A stretch of 5,968 nt of DNA from Pseudomonadota bacterium (GCA_963205465.1 CAUJKG010000305.1:1-5968); one strand, 5' to 3'. Shown: positions 1 to 5,968, counted from the stretch's first letter. Notes: generated by a model from the sequence alone, not told the origin. Numbers and translations: made by a program.

Positions 1-420
1 CCGGGATCGCTTGCGACCGGAGCGCTGGTCGTTGAAAATTTGCTGCCCGGCGAATTCGACGAGAGTGCGCTGTTTCATCTCCTCAATCTCGCCCGCGAGG
101 AGGCGGCCTGGCTTTTGTTCACCTCGAGCCACGCGCTCGAAAGCGGCATGGCCAAACTTCCGGACCTTGCGTCCCGTTTGCGAACCATTCCTTCGGCGAA
201 GCTCGACGCGCCGGATGATGCATTGATCGCCGCGGTGCTGGTGAAACTCTTTGCCGACCGGCAGGTCGCGGTCGATCAGGACTTGATCGCTTATCTCTTG
301 CCGCGGATGGAGCGTTCGCTCGGCAGCGCGCGCGATCTGGTGGCGAAAATCGATACGGCGGCATTGGCCGCGGGCCGGCCCGCGACGCGCGCTTTCGTGG
401 CGTCCTTGCTTCGCGAATAG
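1..420 (+). CDS. hdaA: Hda/DnaA-like AAA+ regulator of replication initiation, C-terminal part (5' end outside window)
   Basis: The reading frame is open from the first base and stops at TAG 418-420, giving 139 residues of the C-terminal part of a small DnaA-like ATPase. By family, Hda/HdaA binds the DNA polymerase sliding clamp through an N-terminal motif (not in this window) and stimulates ATP hydrolysis by DnaA, preventing re-initiation of replication. Visible here are a Walker B-like strand (ALVVENL, codons from 22), the helix FHLLNLAREE, a sensor-1-like strand ending in LLFTSS, the DLASRL segment whose Arg (codon 175-177) fits the arginine finger, and a C-terminal lid with MERSLGSARDLVAKID fitting the sensor-2 helix. 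There is no DnaA domain IV (DNA-binding helix-turn-helix) after the lid, which separates Hda from DnaA. A TTG at 40 is internal to the AAA+ core and is not a likely start. The Walker B second acidic position reads Asn. The family call is firm; the exact symbol follows Caulobacter usage. Confidence 0.88.
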   Translation, partial: PGSLATGALVVENLLPGEFDESALFHLLNLAREEAAWLLFTSSHALESGMAKLPDLASRLRTIPSAKLDAPDDALIAAVLVKLFADRQVAVDQDLIAYLLPRMERSLGSARDLVAKIDTAALAAGRPATRAFVASLLRE

Positions 421-523
421 CGGCTATCTATTTGTAATTGTTTCATAATTTATAGTCATCATATCTTCGCGAATTGATCTTAAGATGATGTTCGGCGCAA
501 AAAGGGGCGCTTGAAACCGCATC
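421..523 (+). promoter_or_regulatory. AT-rich intergenic leader, probable ppk promoter region
   Basis: This gap between hdaA and ppk is clearly richer in A+T (especially 425-490) than the genes on either side, as expected for a promoter. Sequences resembling a -10 element are seen at 444-449 (CATAAT) and 451-456 (TATAGT), but neither has a good -35 element 16-18 bp upstream, so I do not assign a transcription start. TTGTAAT (432-438) and TAGTCAT (453-459) each match 5 of 7 positions of the half-site CTGTCAT of the rhizobial Pho box, but they lie 21 bp apart instead of 11, so a PhoB site is only a weak possibility. The only purine-rich candidate ribosome binding site, AAGGGG at 502-507, is 16 nt from the ppk ATG, longer than usual. 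A promoter here is inferred from composition and position. Confidence 0.4.
457..490 (+). promoter_or_regulatory. Inverted repeat in the ppk leader (possible hairpin or operator)
   Basis: CATCAT-AT-CTT (457-467) is complementary to AAGATGATG (482-490), giving nine base pairs interrupted by a 2-nt bulge around a 14-nt loop. A second, mutually exclusive palindrome, ATCTTAAGAT (477-486), shares the right arm, and TTCGCGAA (466-473) sits in the loop. It could be an operator or a 5'-UTR structure, but short inverted repeats are common by chance in AT-rich sequence and no known site is recognised. Confidence 0.2.
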
Positions 524-2743
524 ATGAACCTGGAAATCAAACCGCAGACCGACCTCCCGTTGCCGGAGGCGAGCACGCCTGCCTTGTCCGCAGAGGCGGC
601 AGAATTGCGCGCGAAACCCGAGCGCTTCATCAATCGCGAGCTGTCCTGGCTTTCCTTCAATCGCCGCGTGCTGGAGGAAGCCGAGAACGAGAAGCATCCG
701 CTCCTGGAGCGGCTGCGCTTTCTGTCGATTTCAGCCGCGAACCTCGACGAATTTTTCATGGTGCGCGTCGCCGGCCTTAAAGGGCAGGTGCGCGAAGGCG
801 TAACCACGCCGAGCCCGGATGGTTTGACTCCCGCCGAGCAGCTGATCGAGATCATCTCGGAGACCGCGCTGCTTGCGTCCGAACAGCAGGAGCAGCTTCG
901 CATTCTGCGCAAGCTTCTGGCCGAGAACGGCATCGTCCTCGTCGATGCAGCCGATCTCTCGAAGGCCGACCTAGAGGCGATCGAGAGCACCTTCCTGCAT
1001 GAAATCTTTCCGGTGCTCACACCGCTCTCCATCGATCCGTCGCATCCGTTTCCGTTTATTCCGAACCTCGGTTTCTCGCTCGCCTTGCAGCTTTCGCGCA
1101 TCAGCGATCAGCGTGGCATGAATGCGTTGATCCGCGTGCCGGCGCAGATCGAGCGTTTCGTTCGTCTGCCCGAAGGCGAAAACAAGGAAGCGCGTTTCAT
1201 TGCGCTTGAAGCGGTCATCGGACTTTTCACCGCGAAACTGTTCCCCGGCTATGTGGTCAAGGGGCAGGGCGCGTTCCGCGTCATCCGCGACAGCGACCTG
1301 GAAGTCGAGGAAGAAGCCGAAGATCTCGTGCGCGTGTTCGAGACGGCGCTGAAGCGCCGCCGCCGCGGTTCGGTCATTCGTTTCGAGGTCGAGGCATCGA
1401 CGCCGCCGGAACTGCGCGGCTTCGTCGCGACAGCGCTGCGTGTGCTCGAATACGAGACCTTCGTGACCGACGGCATGCTGGCGCTGAACGAACTTTCGCA
1501 GCTCGTTTCGATCGAGCGGCGCGATCTGAAGTTCAAGCCGTACAATCCGCGCTTCCCCGAGCGTATCCGCGATCAGGGCGGCGATTGTTTCGCCGCGATC
1601 CGCCAAAAGGATCTGATCGTCCACCATCCTTACGAGTCGTTCGACGTCGTCGTGCAATTCCTGATGCAGGCGGCGCGCGACCCGAACGTCATTGCGATCA
1701 AGCAGACGCTCTATCGCACCTCGTCCGACAGCCCGATCGTGAAAGCGCTCGCGGAAGCGGCCGAGGCCGGCAAGTCCGTGACTGCACTGGTCGAGTTGAA
1801 GGCGCGCTTCGACGAAGAAGCGAACATCCGATGGGCGCGCGACCTCGAACGCGCGGGCGTGCAGGTGGTGTTCGGCTTTATCGAGTTGAAGACGCATGCC
1901 AAGATATCGATGGTCGTGCGCCGCGAAGGCAAGTCGGTCGCGACCTACTGCCATCTCGGCACCGGCAATTATCATCCGGTGACCGCGAAAGTTTACACCG
2001 ATCTTTCCTTCTTCACGTCCGATGAAGTGCTCGCGCGCGATGTCGCCCGCGTGTTCAATTTCATCACCGGCTATGCGGAGCCGCAGGGCCTCGAAGTCAT
2101 GGCGGTATCGCCGGTGAGCCTGAAGCAGCGCATTCTCGATCACATCCAGCAGGAGATCGTGCATGCGCGCGCGGGCAAACCCGCGGCGATCTGGGCGAAA
2201 ATGAACTCGCTGGTCGATCCGGTGGTGATCGACGCGCTCTATGATGCAAGCCGCGCCGGCGTTGAAATCGATCTCGTCGTGCGCGGCATCTGCTGCCTGC
2301 GCCCTGGTGTCGCGGGACTTTCGGAGAATATCCGCGTCAAATCCATCGTCGGCCGCTTCCTCGAGCACAGCCGCATCTTCTGCTTCGGCATGGGCCACGG
2401 TCTGCCGCACCGAAAGGCCGCGGTTTATATTGCCTCCGCTGACCTGATGCCGCGGAATCTCGACCGGCGCGTGGAAACCCTGGTTCCGATTCTCAACCCC
2501 ACCGTGCACCAGCAGGTGCTCGACCAGATCATGGTCGCGAACCTCAAGGATAACGAGCAAAGCTGGCGGGTCTTGCCCGATGGTAGCTCGGAACGCATAA
2601 AGCTGGCCGAGGGCGAGGAATCGTTCAACGCCCACCAGTATTTCATGACGAATCCGAGCCTTTCGGGACGTGGCAAATCTCTCAAAGACTCTTCTCCGCG
2701 TAGTCTCGTCCGTAAGACGGAGCGCTCCAGGCAATCCGCTTGA
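524..2743 (+). CDS. ppk: Polyphosphate kinase 1 (complete, 739 aa)
   Basis: Ppk1 reversibly transfers the gamma-phosphate of ATP to inorganic polyphosphate, using a phospho-histidine intermediate. The four-domain PPK1 layout can be followed: the N domain with RFINRELSWLSFN (34-46) and NLDEFFMVRVAGLK (73-86); the H domain with DPSHPFPFIPN (171-181); C1 with IKQTLYR (392-398), ELKARFDEEANI (424-435), KTHAKI (456-461) and YCHLGTGNYHP (475-485); C2 with VRGICCLRPG (586-595), EHSRIF (614-619) and SADLMPRNLDRRVE (638-651). His458 in THAK fits the phosphorylated His of E. coli Ppk (His435), and His615 in EHSR fits the second catalytic His (His592). All expected motifs are present, so it should be active. 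The length is slightly above E. coli Ppk (about 688 aa) because of an N-terminal extension of about 30 residues and a basic C-terminal tail (705-739). An in-frame TGA at 512-514 makes ATG 524 the first possible start. The 3' end overlaps or nearly touches ppx, implying one mRNA. Confidence 0.97.
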   Translation: MNLEIKPQTDLPLPEASTPALSAEAAELRAKPERFINRELSWLSFNRRVLEEAENEKHPLLERLRFLSISAANLDEFFMVRVAGLKGQVREGVTTPSPDGLTPAEQLIEIISETALLASEQQEQLRILRKLLAENGIVLVDAADLSKADLEAIESTFLHEIFPVLTPLSIDPSHPFPFIPNLGFSLALQLSRISDQRGMNALIRVPAQIERFVRLPEGENKEARFIALEAVIGLFTAKLFPGYVVKGQGAFRVIRDSDLEVEEEAEDLVRVFETALKRRRRGSVIRFEVEASTPPELRGFVATALRVLEYETFVTDGMLALNELSQLVSIERRDLKFKPYNPRFPERIRDQGGDCFAAIRQKDLIVHHPYESFDVVVQFLMQAARDPNVIAIKQTLYRTSSDSPIVKALAEAAEAGKSVTALVELKARFDEEANIRWARDLERAGVQVVFGFIELKTHAKISMVVRREGKSVATYCHLGTGNYHPVTAKVYTDLSFFTSDEVLARDVARVFNFITGYAEPQGLEVMAVSPVSLKQRILDHIQQEIVHARAGKPAAIWAKMNSLVDPVVIDALYDASRAGVEIDLVVRGICCLRPGVAGLSENIRVKSIVGRFLEHSRIFCFGMGHGLPHRKAAVYIASADLMPRNLDRRVETLVPILNPTVHQQVLDQIMVANLKDNEQSWRVLPDGSSERIKLAEGEESFNAHQYFMTNPSLSGRGKSLKDSSPRSLVRKTERSRQSA

Positions 2744-4244
2744 TGCGCGCGGCCGCTTGCCTGCTGCGGGCAAGCCGGTCGCCGTGTTCGATATCGGTTC
2801 GAACTCCGTTCGCCTTGTCGTGTACGAGCGGCTGAGCCGCAACCTCACGCCGTTTTTCAACGAGAAGGCGCTGTGCGGTCTTGGCCGCGAGGTCGCGACC
2901 AAAGGGCGGCTCGCGCCGGATGCCGTCGAGAAGGCGCTCTCGACGCTCTCGCGCTTCCGCGCGCTGTGCGATGTCATGCAGGTCGGCGAGGCCATCGCGA
3001 TTGCGACCGCCGCCGTGCGCGATGCAGAGGACGGCCCCGAATTCATCGAACGCGCCAAGAAAATCTGCCGCTGCGATATTGAACTTCTGTCCGGCAACCG
3101 CGAAGCGCGGCTTGCCGCTTACGGCGTGCTCTCGGGCTCGCTCGATATCGACGGCGTGATCGGCGATCTCGGTGGCGGCTCGCTCGAACTTGTCGATGTG
3201 AAAGGCGAGGAGATCGGCGAGGGGATCACCATGCCGCTCGGGAGCCTTTCGCTTGCCGACGCTTCCTCCCGCTCGATCAAGCAGGCGGAAAAAATCGTGC
3301 GAGAGAAGCTCGAAAACGAGCCGCTCCTGAAAGGCTTGAAGGGCCGCACGTTCTACGCCGTCGGCGGCACCTGGCGCGCGATCGCGCGTCTGCACATGAT
3401 GCAGAAAGGCTATCCGCTGCACGTGATGCACGGCTATTCAATTCCGGCCAAGGAGGCGATGGAATTTTCGAGCCTGATTCATCGCGTCGATCCCGATACG
3501 CTGTCGCGGATCGAAGTCGTCGCCGAAGCGAGGCGCCCGTTGCTTGCTTACGGTTCGCTGGTGCTCGAGCAGATCGTGAAGGCAGGCAAGCCTTCGTCGA
3601 TCTTGGTCTCCGCGCTTGGCGTGCGCGAAGGTCTGCTGTACGAAAAGCTTTCCGATGAAGAGCGGGTCCAGGATCCGCTGATCGAAGCGGCGCGCGAGTT
3701 CAATCTTCTGCGTTCGCGCTCGCCGGAACATGGCGAAGAACTCATCGAGTGGACCGACAAGTTCATGGAATCGACCGGCATCGACGAAACGCCGGATGAA
3801 CTGCGGCTGCGCCATGCTGCTTGTCTGCTCGCCGATGTCGGCTGGCGCGCGCATCCGGATTATCGCGGCGAGCAGAGCCTGAACATCATTTCGAACGCTG
3901 CGTTTTCCGGCATCGATCATCCGGGGCGCGCCTATCTCGCGCTTGCGGTATTTTATCGTTATGCCGGCCTGAACGACGAAGAGCTTTCTCCGCGCATTCG
4001 CGAAATCGCCACGACCCGGCTGCTCGACCGCGCGCGCATCCTCGGTGCGGTGCTGCGGGTCGCTTATATCTTGAGCGCGTCCATGCCGGGCGTGCTGCCG
4101 CGCTCGCCGCTGGTCGTGGAGCACGGCGTTCTGAAGCTGAAACTTTCCGGAGAACTCGCCGCACTCGCCGGCGGCAGGCTCAACAATCGCGTGCGCCAGC
4201 TCGGCAAGCTGATCGGGCGGCAGTATCAGATCGAGATTACGTAA
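2670..4244 (+). CDS. ppx: Exopolyphosphatase / GppA-family phosphatase (complete; start uncertain)
   Basis: Ppx/GppA proteins release terminal phosphate from polyphosphate, and many also convert pppGpp to ppGpp. The ASKHA-fold motifs are clear: phosphate-1 FDIGSNSVRLVVYE (40-53), TAAVRDAEDG (113-122), LLSGNREARLAAYG (139-152) whose Glu145 probably fits the catalytic Glu, phosphate-2 GDLGGGSLEL (165-174), YAVGGTWRAIAR (229-240) and SALGVREGLLYEKL (314-327). A helical C-terminal domain follows (from about 340), related to the HD-like domain of E. coli Ppx. At about 520 residues it matches Ppx (513 in E. coli) better than the short two-domain forms of about 300. Numbering uses GTG 2670, the longest start, which overlaps ppk by 74 nt and lacks a clear ribosome binding site. 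TTG 2757, 13 nt after the ppk stop, is the other upstream choice; family similarity begins only at about residue 35. Polyphosphatase versus pppGpp preference cannot be told from sequence. Confidence 0.93.
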   Translation: MANLSKTLLRVVSSVRRSAPGNPLDARGRLPAAGKPVAVFDIGSNSVRLVVYERLSRNLTPFFNEKALCGLGREVATKGRLAPDAVEKALSTLSRFRALCDVMQVGEAIAIATAAVRDAEDGPEFIERAKKICRCDIELLSGNREARLAAYGVLSGSLDIDGVIGDLGGGSLELVDVKGEEIGEGITMPLGSLSLADASSRSIKQAEKIVREKLENEPLLKGLKGRTFYAVGGTWRAIARLHMMQKGYPLHVMHGYSIPAKEAMEFSSLIHRVDPDTLSRIEVVAEARRPLLAYGSLVLEQIVKAGKPSSILVSALGVREGLLYEKLSDEERVQDPLIEAAREFNLLRSRSPEHGEELIEWTDKFMESTGIDETPDELRLRHAACLLADVGWRAHPDYRGEQSLNIISNAAFSGIDHPGRAYLALAVFYRYAGLNDEELSPRIREIATTRLLDRARILGAVLRVAYILSASMPGVLPRSPLVVEHGVLKLKLSGELAALAGGRLNNRVRQLGKLIGRQYQIEIT

Positions 4245-4274
4245 CCTTCGTCATTTCCGCGGGGACGACGACTG

Positions 4275-4292
4275 AGGAGAGCTAGCTCTCCT
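4275..4292. terminator. 18-bp perfect palindrome at the convergent ppx/rnd junction, possible bidirectional terminator
   Basis: The two arms AGGAGAG and CTCTCCT flank a CTAG centre, so either strand can form a 7-bp stem with a 4-nt loop. It lies 30 nt after the ppx stop, and the rnd stop codon (TAG, complement of 4282-4284) is at its centre. Position between converging genes favours a shared transcript end or 3'-end protection. No T-run follows on either strand, so it is not a textbook intrinsic terminator. Confidence 0.35.
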
Positions 4293-5430
4293 TCGCCACC
4301 ACGCGGCCGCCTTCAATCGCAAGCGAGACTTCGCCGCGCTTGAGTTTCAGCGCGCGCTCGCCGAACAGCTCGCGCCGCCAGCCGCGCAGCGTTTCGATAT
4401 CCGCATTGTCGTCGAGCGCGATCGCTTCGAGATCTTCCGCGCTTGCGATCACGCGCGCGGCAACACCGTTCTCTTCCGCCGTCATGCGCAAAAGCACGCG
4501 CAGCAGTTCGACCGTGGCCGAAGCGCCGTTGGATAAAGCCTTATAGCGCTCAAATTTCGGCAGGCTCGCCGGATCGCGCGCAAGGCCGGCCGCGACCGCG
4601 GCGAGAATGCCTTCGCCCGAGCGTGAGCGTTCGAAGCCTTTGGGGATCGAGCGAAGCTGCCCCAGCGCCTCGGCGGTCTTCGGCTGCTGGATTGCGATTT
4701 CGCCGATCACGTCGTCCTTGATGATGCGCCCGCGCGGCACGTCGCGCGATTGCGCTTCGCGCTCGCGCCATGCCGCGACTTCCATCAGCACCGCGATTTC
4801 CTTCGGCTTCCTCACGCGCGCCTTCAGCCGCATCCAGGCGTTTTCCGGATGCTGCTCGTAGGTCGAAGGCGAGGTGAGGATCTGCATCTCGCTGTCGAGC
4901 CAGCTAATGCGGTTTTTCTTTTCGAGATCGGCTTTGAGCTTTTGATAGACGTCGCGCAGATGCGTCACGTCGGCGATGGCGTAAGCAAGCTGCTGCTGCG
5001 TCAGCGGGCGGCGCGCCCAGTCGGTGAAGCGCGAGGACTTGTCGATCTGCCCGCCGGTCGTGCGCTGCACGAGCTGGTCGTAGGAAATGGAGTCGCCGTA
5101 CCCGAGCACCATCGCGGCGACCTGGCTGTCGAAGATCGGATGGGGAATGATATTGGCGAGATGCCAGACGATCTCGATATCCTGCCGCGCCGCGTGAAAC
5201 ACCTTCACGACGTTCTCGTTGCTCATCAGTGCGAAGAAGGGCGAGAGATCGAGGCCTTCGGCCAGCGCGTCGATGATGACCGCTTCATCGGTCGAAGCCA
5301 GCTGCACGACGCAGAGCTTCGGCCAGAAGGTGGTTTCGCGCAGAAATTCGGTGTCGACGGTAACGAAAGGATGCTTCGAAAGCCGCTCGCAGGCCGCGGA
5401 AAGCGCAGGCGTCGTCGTAATCAAATCCAT
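4282..5430 (-). CDS. rnd: Ribonuclease D, DEDDy 3'-5' exonuclease with HRDC domain (complete, 382 aa)
   Basis: RNase D trims 3' ends of RNA, classically tRNA precursors, using two metal ions. All DEDDy active-site residues are visible: Exo I VDTEF with Asp26 and Glu28, Exo II HAARQDIE with Asp84, and Exo III YAIADVTHL with Tyr150 and Asp154, the Tyr four residues before the Asp as the subclass requires. An HRDC domain, used for RNA binding, spans roughly 207-288 (KPKEIAVLMEVAAWRERE, then DVPRGRIIKDD), and a helical segment follows to the end. The length is close to E. coli RNase D (375 aa). The ATG is the complement of 5428-5430, only weakly preceded by CAGAG, and the Exo I motif lies at the usual distance from it. 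The gene converges on ppx and lies 48 bp downstream of the TPP enzyme gene on the same strand, so the two may share a transcript. Confidence 0.95.
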   Translation of the reverse strand: MDLITTTPALSAACERLSKHPFVTVDTEFLRETTFWPKLCVVQLASTDEAVIIDALAEGLDLSPFFALMSNENVVKVFHAARQDIEIVWHLANIIPHPIFDSQVAAMVLGYGDSISYDQLVQRTTGGQIDKSSRFTDWARRPLTQQQLAYAIADVTHLRDVYQKLKADLEKKNRISWLDSEMQILTSPSTYEQHPENAWMRLKARVRKPKEIAVLMEVAAWREREAQSRDVPRGRIIKDDVIGEIAIQQPKTAEALGQLRSIPKGFERSRSGEGILAAVAAGLARDPASLPKFERYKALSNGASATVELLRVLLRMTAEENGVAARVIASAEDLEAIALDDNADIETLRGWRRELFGERALKLKRGEVSLAIEGGRVVAKES

Positions 5431-5452
5431 CGCGCTCTGATAGCGGCGTGAG

Positions 5453-5471
5453 GCGGGGCCGTAAACCCCGC
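5453..5471 (-). terminator. GC-rich hairpin between the TPP-enzyme gene and rnd
   Basis: GCGGGG (5453-5458) and CCCCGC (5466-5471) form a perfect 6-bp all-GC stem with a 7-nt loop, 7 nt after the stop of the TPP-enzyme gene and 22 nt before the rnd start. Read on the minus strand it has no T-run after the stem; a short TTT follows only on the plus strand. It may partly terminate or stabilise the upstream transcript, or lie in the rnd leader. The structure is seen; the function is inferred. Confidence 0.3.
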
Positions 5472-5478
5472 TTTGGTG

Positions 5479-5968
5479 TTAGAGACCACGGTTTTTCGGC
5501 ATCAGGATGAATTCCCAGGGGCTCGGCATGGGTCCGACCGGCACGTCGATCAAAGTCGGTCCGTCGCGGCGGGCAATGGCGCGCTTCAGCGCCGCGCGAA
5601 GCTCCTCCGCATTGCGGGCGCGCTCGGCGCTCGCGCCGAAGCTTTCCGCGAATTTTACGAAGTCGGGGTTGGCAAGATCGCTCGCGATCAGCCGGTTGCC
5701 GAACATCTCTTCCTGGATGCGCCGCACGTTGCCGAAGGAGCCGTCGGAAAACACGATGGCGACGAGCGGGATCTTGTGGCGCATCGCGGTCGCAAGTTCG
5801 TTCGCGGTATAGAGGAAGCCGCCGTCGCCGTTGATCGAAACCACCGGTACGTCGCGCCGCGCGTCCTGTGCGCCGAGCGCGGTCGCGAAGCCCCAGCCGA
5901 GATTGTCCTGATAGCCGGGCGAGAGGAACGTGCGGGGCTTATAGACCGGCAGCATGAGGCGCGCCGCG
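5479..5968 (-). CDS. Thiamine-pyrophosphate-dependent enzyme, acetolactate-synthase-like, C-terminal part (5' end outside window)
   Basis: The frame is open from the right edge and ends at TAA (complement of 5479-5481), giving 162 residues of the C-terminal TPP-binding domain of the superfamily that includes acetolactate synthase large subunit, benzoylformate decarboxylase and related enzymes. LSPGYQDNLGWGFATALGAQ fits the start of that domain. INGDGGF followed 25 residues later by SDGSFGNVRR is the GDG-type motif that binds Mg2+ and the TPP diphosphate. The protein ends with the conserved strand GPTLIDVPVG and a tail SPWEFILMPKNRGL. A Met codon at 5953-5955 lies inside this domain and cannot be the true start. 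Acetolactate synthase proper, a decarboxylase and a dehydrogenase-like paralogue cannot be told apart, because the N-terminal catalytic Glu and substrate-pocket domain are missing, so no gene symbol is given. The ilvH-type small subunit that would support ilvB is not beside it on the downstream side. Confidence 0.85.
   Translation of the reverse strand, partial: AARLMLPVYKPRTFLSPGYQDNLGWGFATALGAQDARRDVPVVSINGDGGFLYTANELATAMRHKIPLVAIVFSDGSFGNVRRIQEEMFGNRLIASDLANPDFVKFAESFGASAERARNAEELRAALKRAIARRDGPTLIDVPVGPMPSPWEFILMPKNRGL

Noticed and set aside
40..42. TTG as the start of a short hdaA-frame protein
   Set aside because: The frame is open to the left edge and the conserved AAA+ strand ALVVE lies upstream of this codon, so it is internal.
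432..459. PhoB (Pho box) site upstream of ppk
   Set aside because: The half-sites are imperfect and 21 bp apart instead of 11, with poor sequence at the middle position, so it is not annotated as a site.
2743..2745. ATG overlapping the ppk stop (TGATG) as the ppx start
   Set aside because: It is out of frame with the Ppx motifs and its own frame meets a stop after about 30 codons.
971..3097. 708-codon open frame on the minus strand, antisense to most of ppk and crossing into ppx
   Set aside because: Its translation is rich in Arg, His, Asp and Ala with no recognisable motif, as expected for the complement of GC-rich coding DNA. The plus strand carries two clear conserved genes over the same span.
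2682..3431. 249-codon minus-strand open frame antisense to ppx
   Set aside because: It has low-complexity antisense composition and no family features, and it lies wholly over conserved ppx motifs.
4750..5451. 233-codon plus-strand open frame antisense to rnd
   Set aside because: It is a mirror of rnd codon bias; the DEDDy active-site residues on the minus strand are intact and establish the real gene.
1..5968. A defence island, mobile element, CRISPR array, tRNA/rRNA gene or other undescribed system
   Set aside because: Nearly all bases are accounted for by five recognisable housekeeping-type genes; no repeats, terminal inverted repeats, transposase, integrase or RNA-gene signatures were seen on either strand.

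Overview
The window looks like ordinary chromosome from an alphaproteobacterium, most likely of the order Hyphomicrobiales (Rhizobiales; Bradyrhizobium, Rhodopseudomonas and relatives). I infer this from the GC-rich, tightly packed coding sequence, the protein sequences, and a gene order (hdaA, then ppk, then ppx, with rnd next to it) that I recall as common in that group. I see no insertion sequence, prophage, CRISPR array, tRNA or rRNA gene, and no composition island apart from one short AT-rich intergenic stretch.

Layout. Positions 1-420 (+) are the 3' part of an Hda/DnaA-like AAA+ gene (hdaA), cut by the left edge. Positions 421-523 are an AT-rich gap with small inverted repeats, the best place for a ppk promoter and leader. 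Positions 524-2743 (+) are a complete polyphosphate kinase gene (ppk). Positions 2670-4244 (+) are a complete exopolyphosphatase/GppA-family gene (ppx), which overlaps or nearly abuts ppk depending on the start used. A short convergent junction follows, with an 18-bp perfect palindrome at 4275-4292 that contains the rnd stop codon. Positions 4282-5430 (-) are a complete ribonuclease D gene (rnd). After a 48-bp spacer with a GC-rich hairpin, positions 5479-5968 (-) are the 3' part of a thiamine-pyrophosphate-dependent enzyme of the acetolactate-synthase-like superfamily, cut by the right edge.

How the genes work together. ppk and ppx form a synthesis/degradation pair: Ppk makes polyphosphate from ATP, and Ppx/GppA trims it from the ends and may also convert pppGpp to ppGpp. 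They are almost certainly translated from one mRNA. HdaA acts with the DNA polymerase clamp to switch DnaA to its ADP form; it lies upstream on the same strand, but the 103-bp AT-rich gap suggests a separate promoter for ppk. rnd (RNA 3'-end processing) and the TPP enzyme run the other way and may be co-transcribed with each other.

I found no convincing undescribed system. The points worth a second look are small: the ppk/ppx start arrangement, the palindrome at the convergent gene ends, the structured AT-rich ppk leader, the spacer hairpin before rnd, and a few motif positions in HdaA, Ppx and the TPP enzyme that depart from the classical family consensus.
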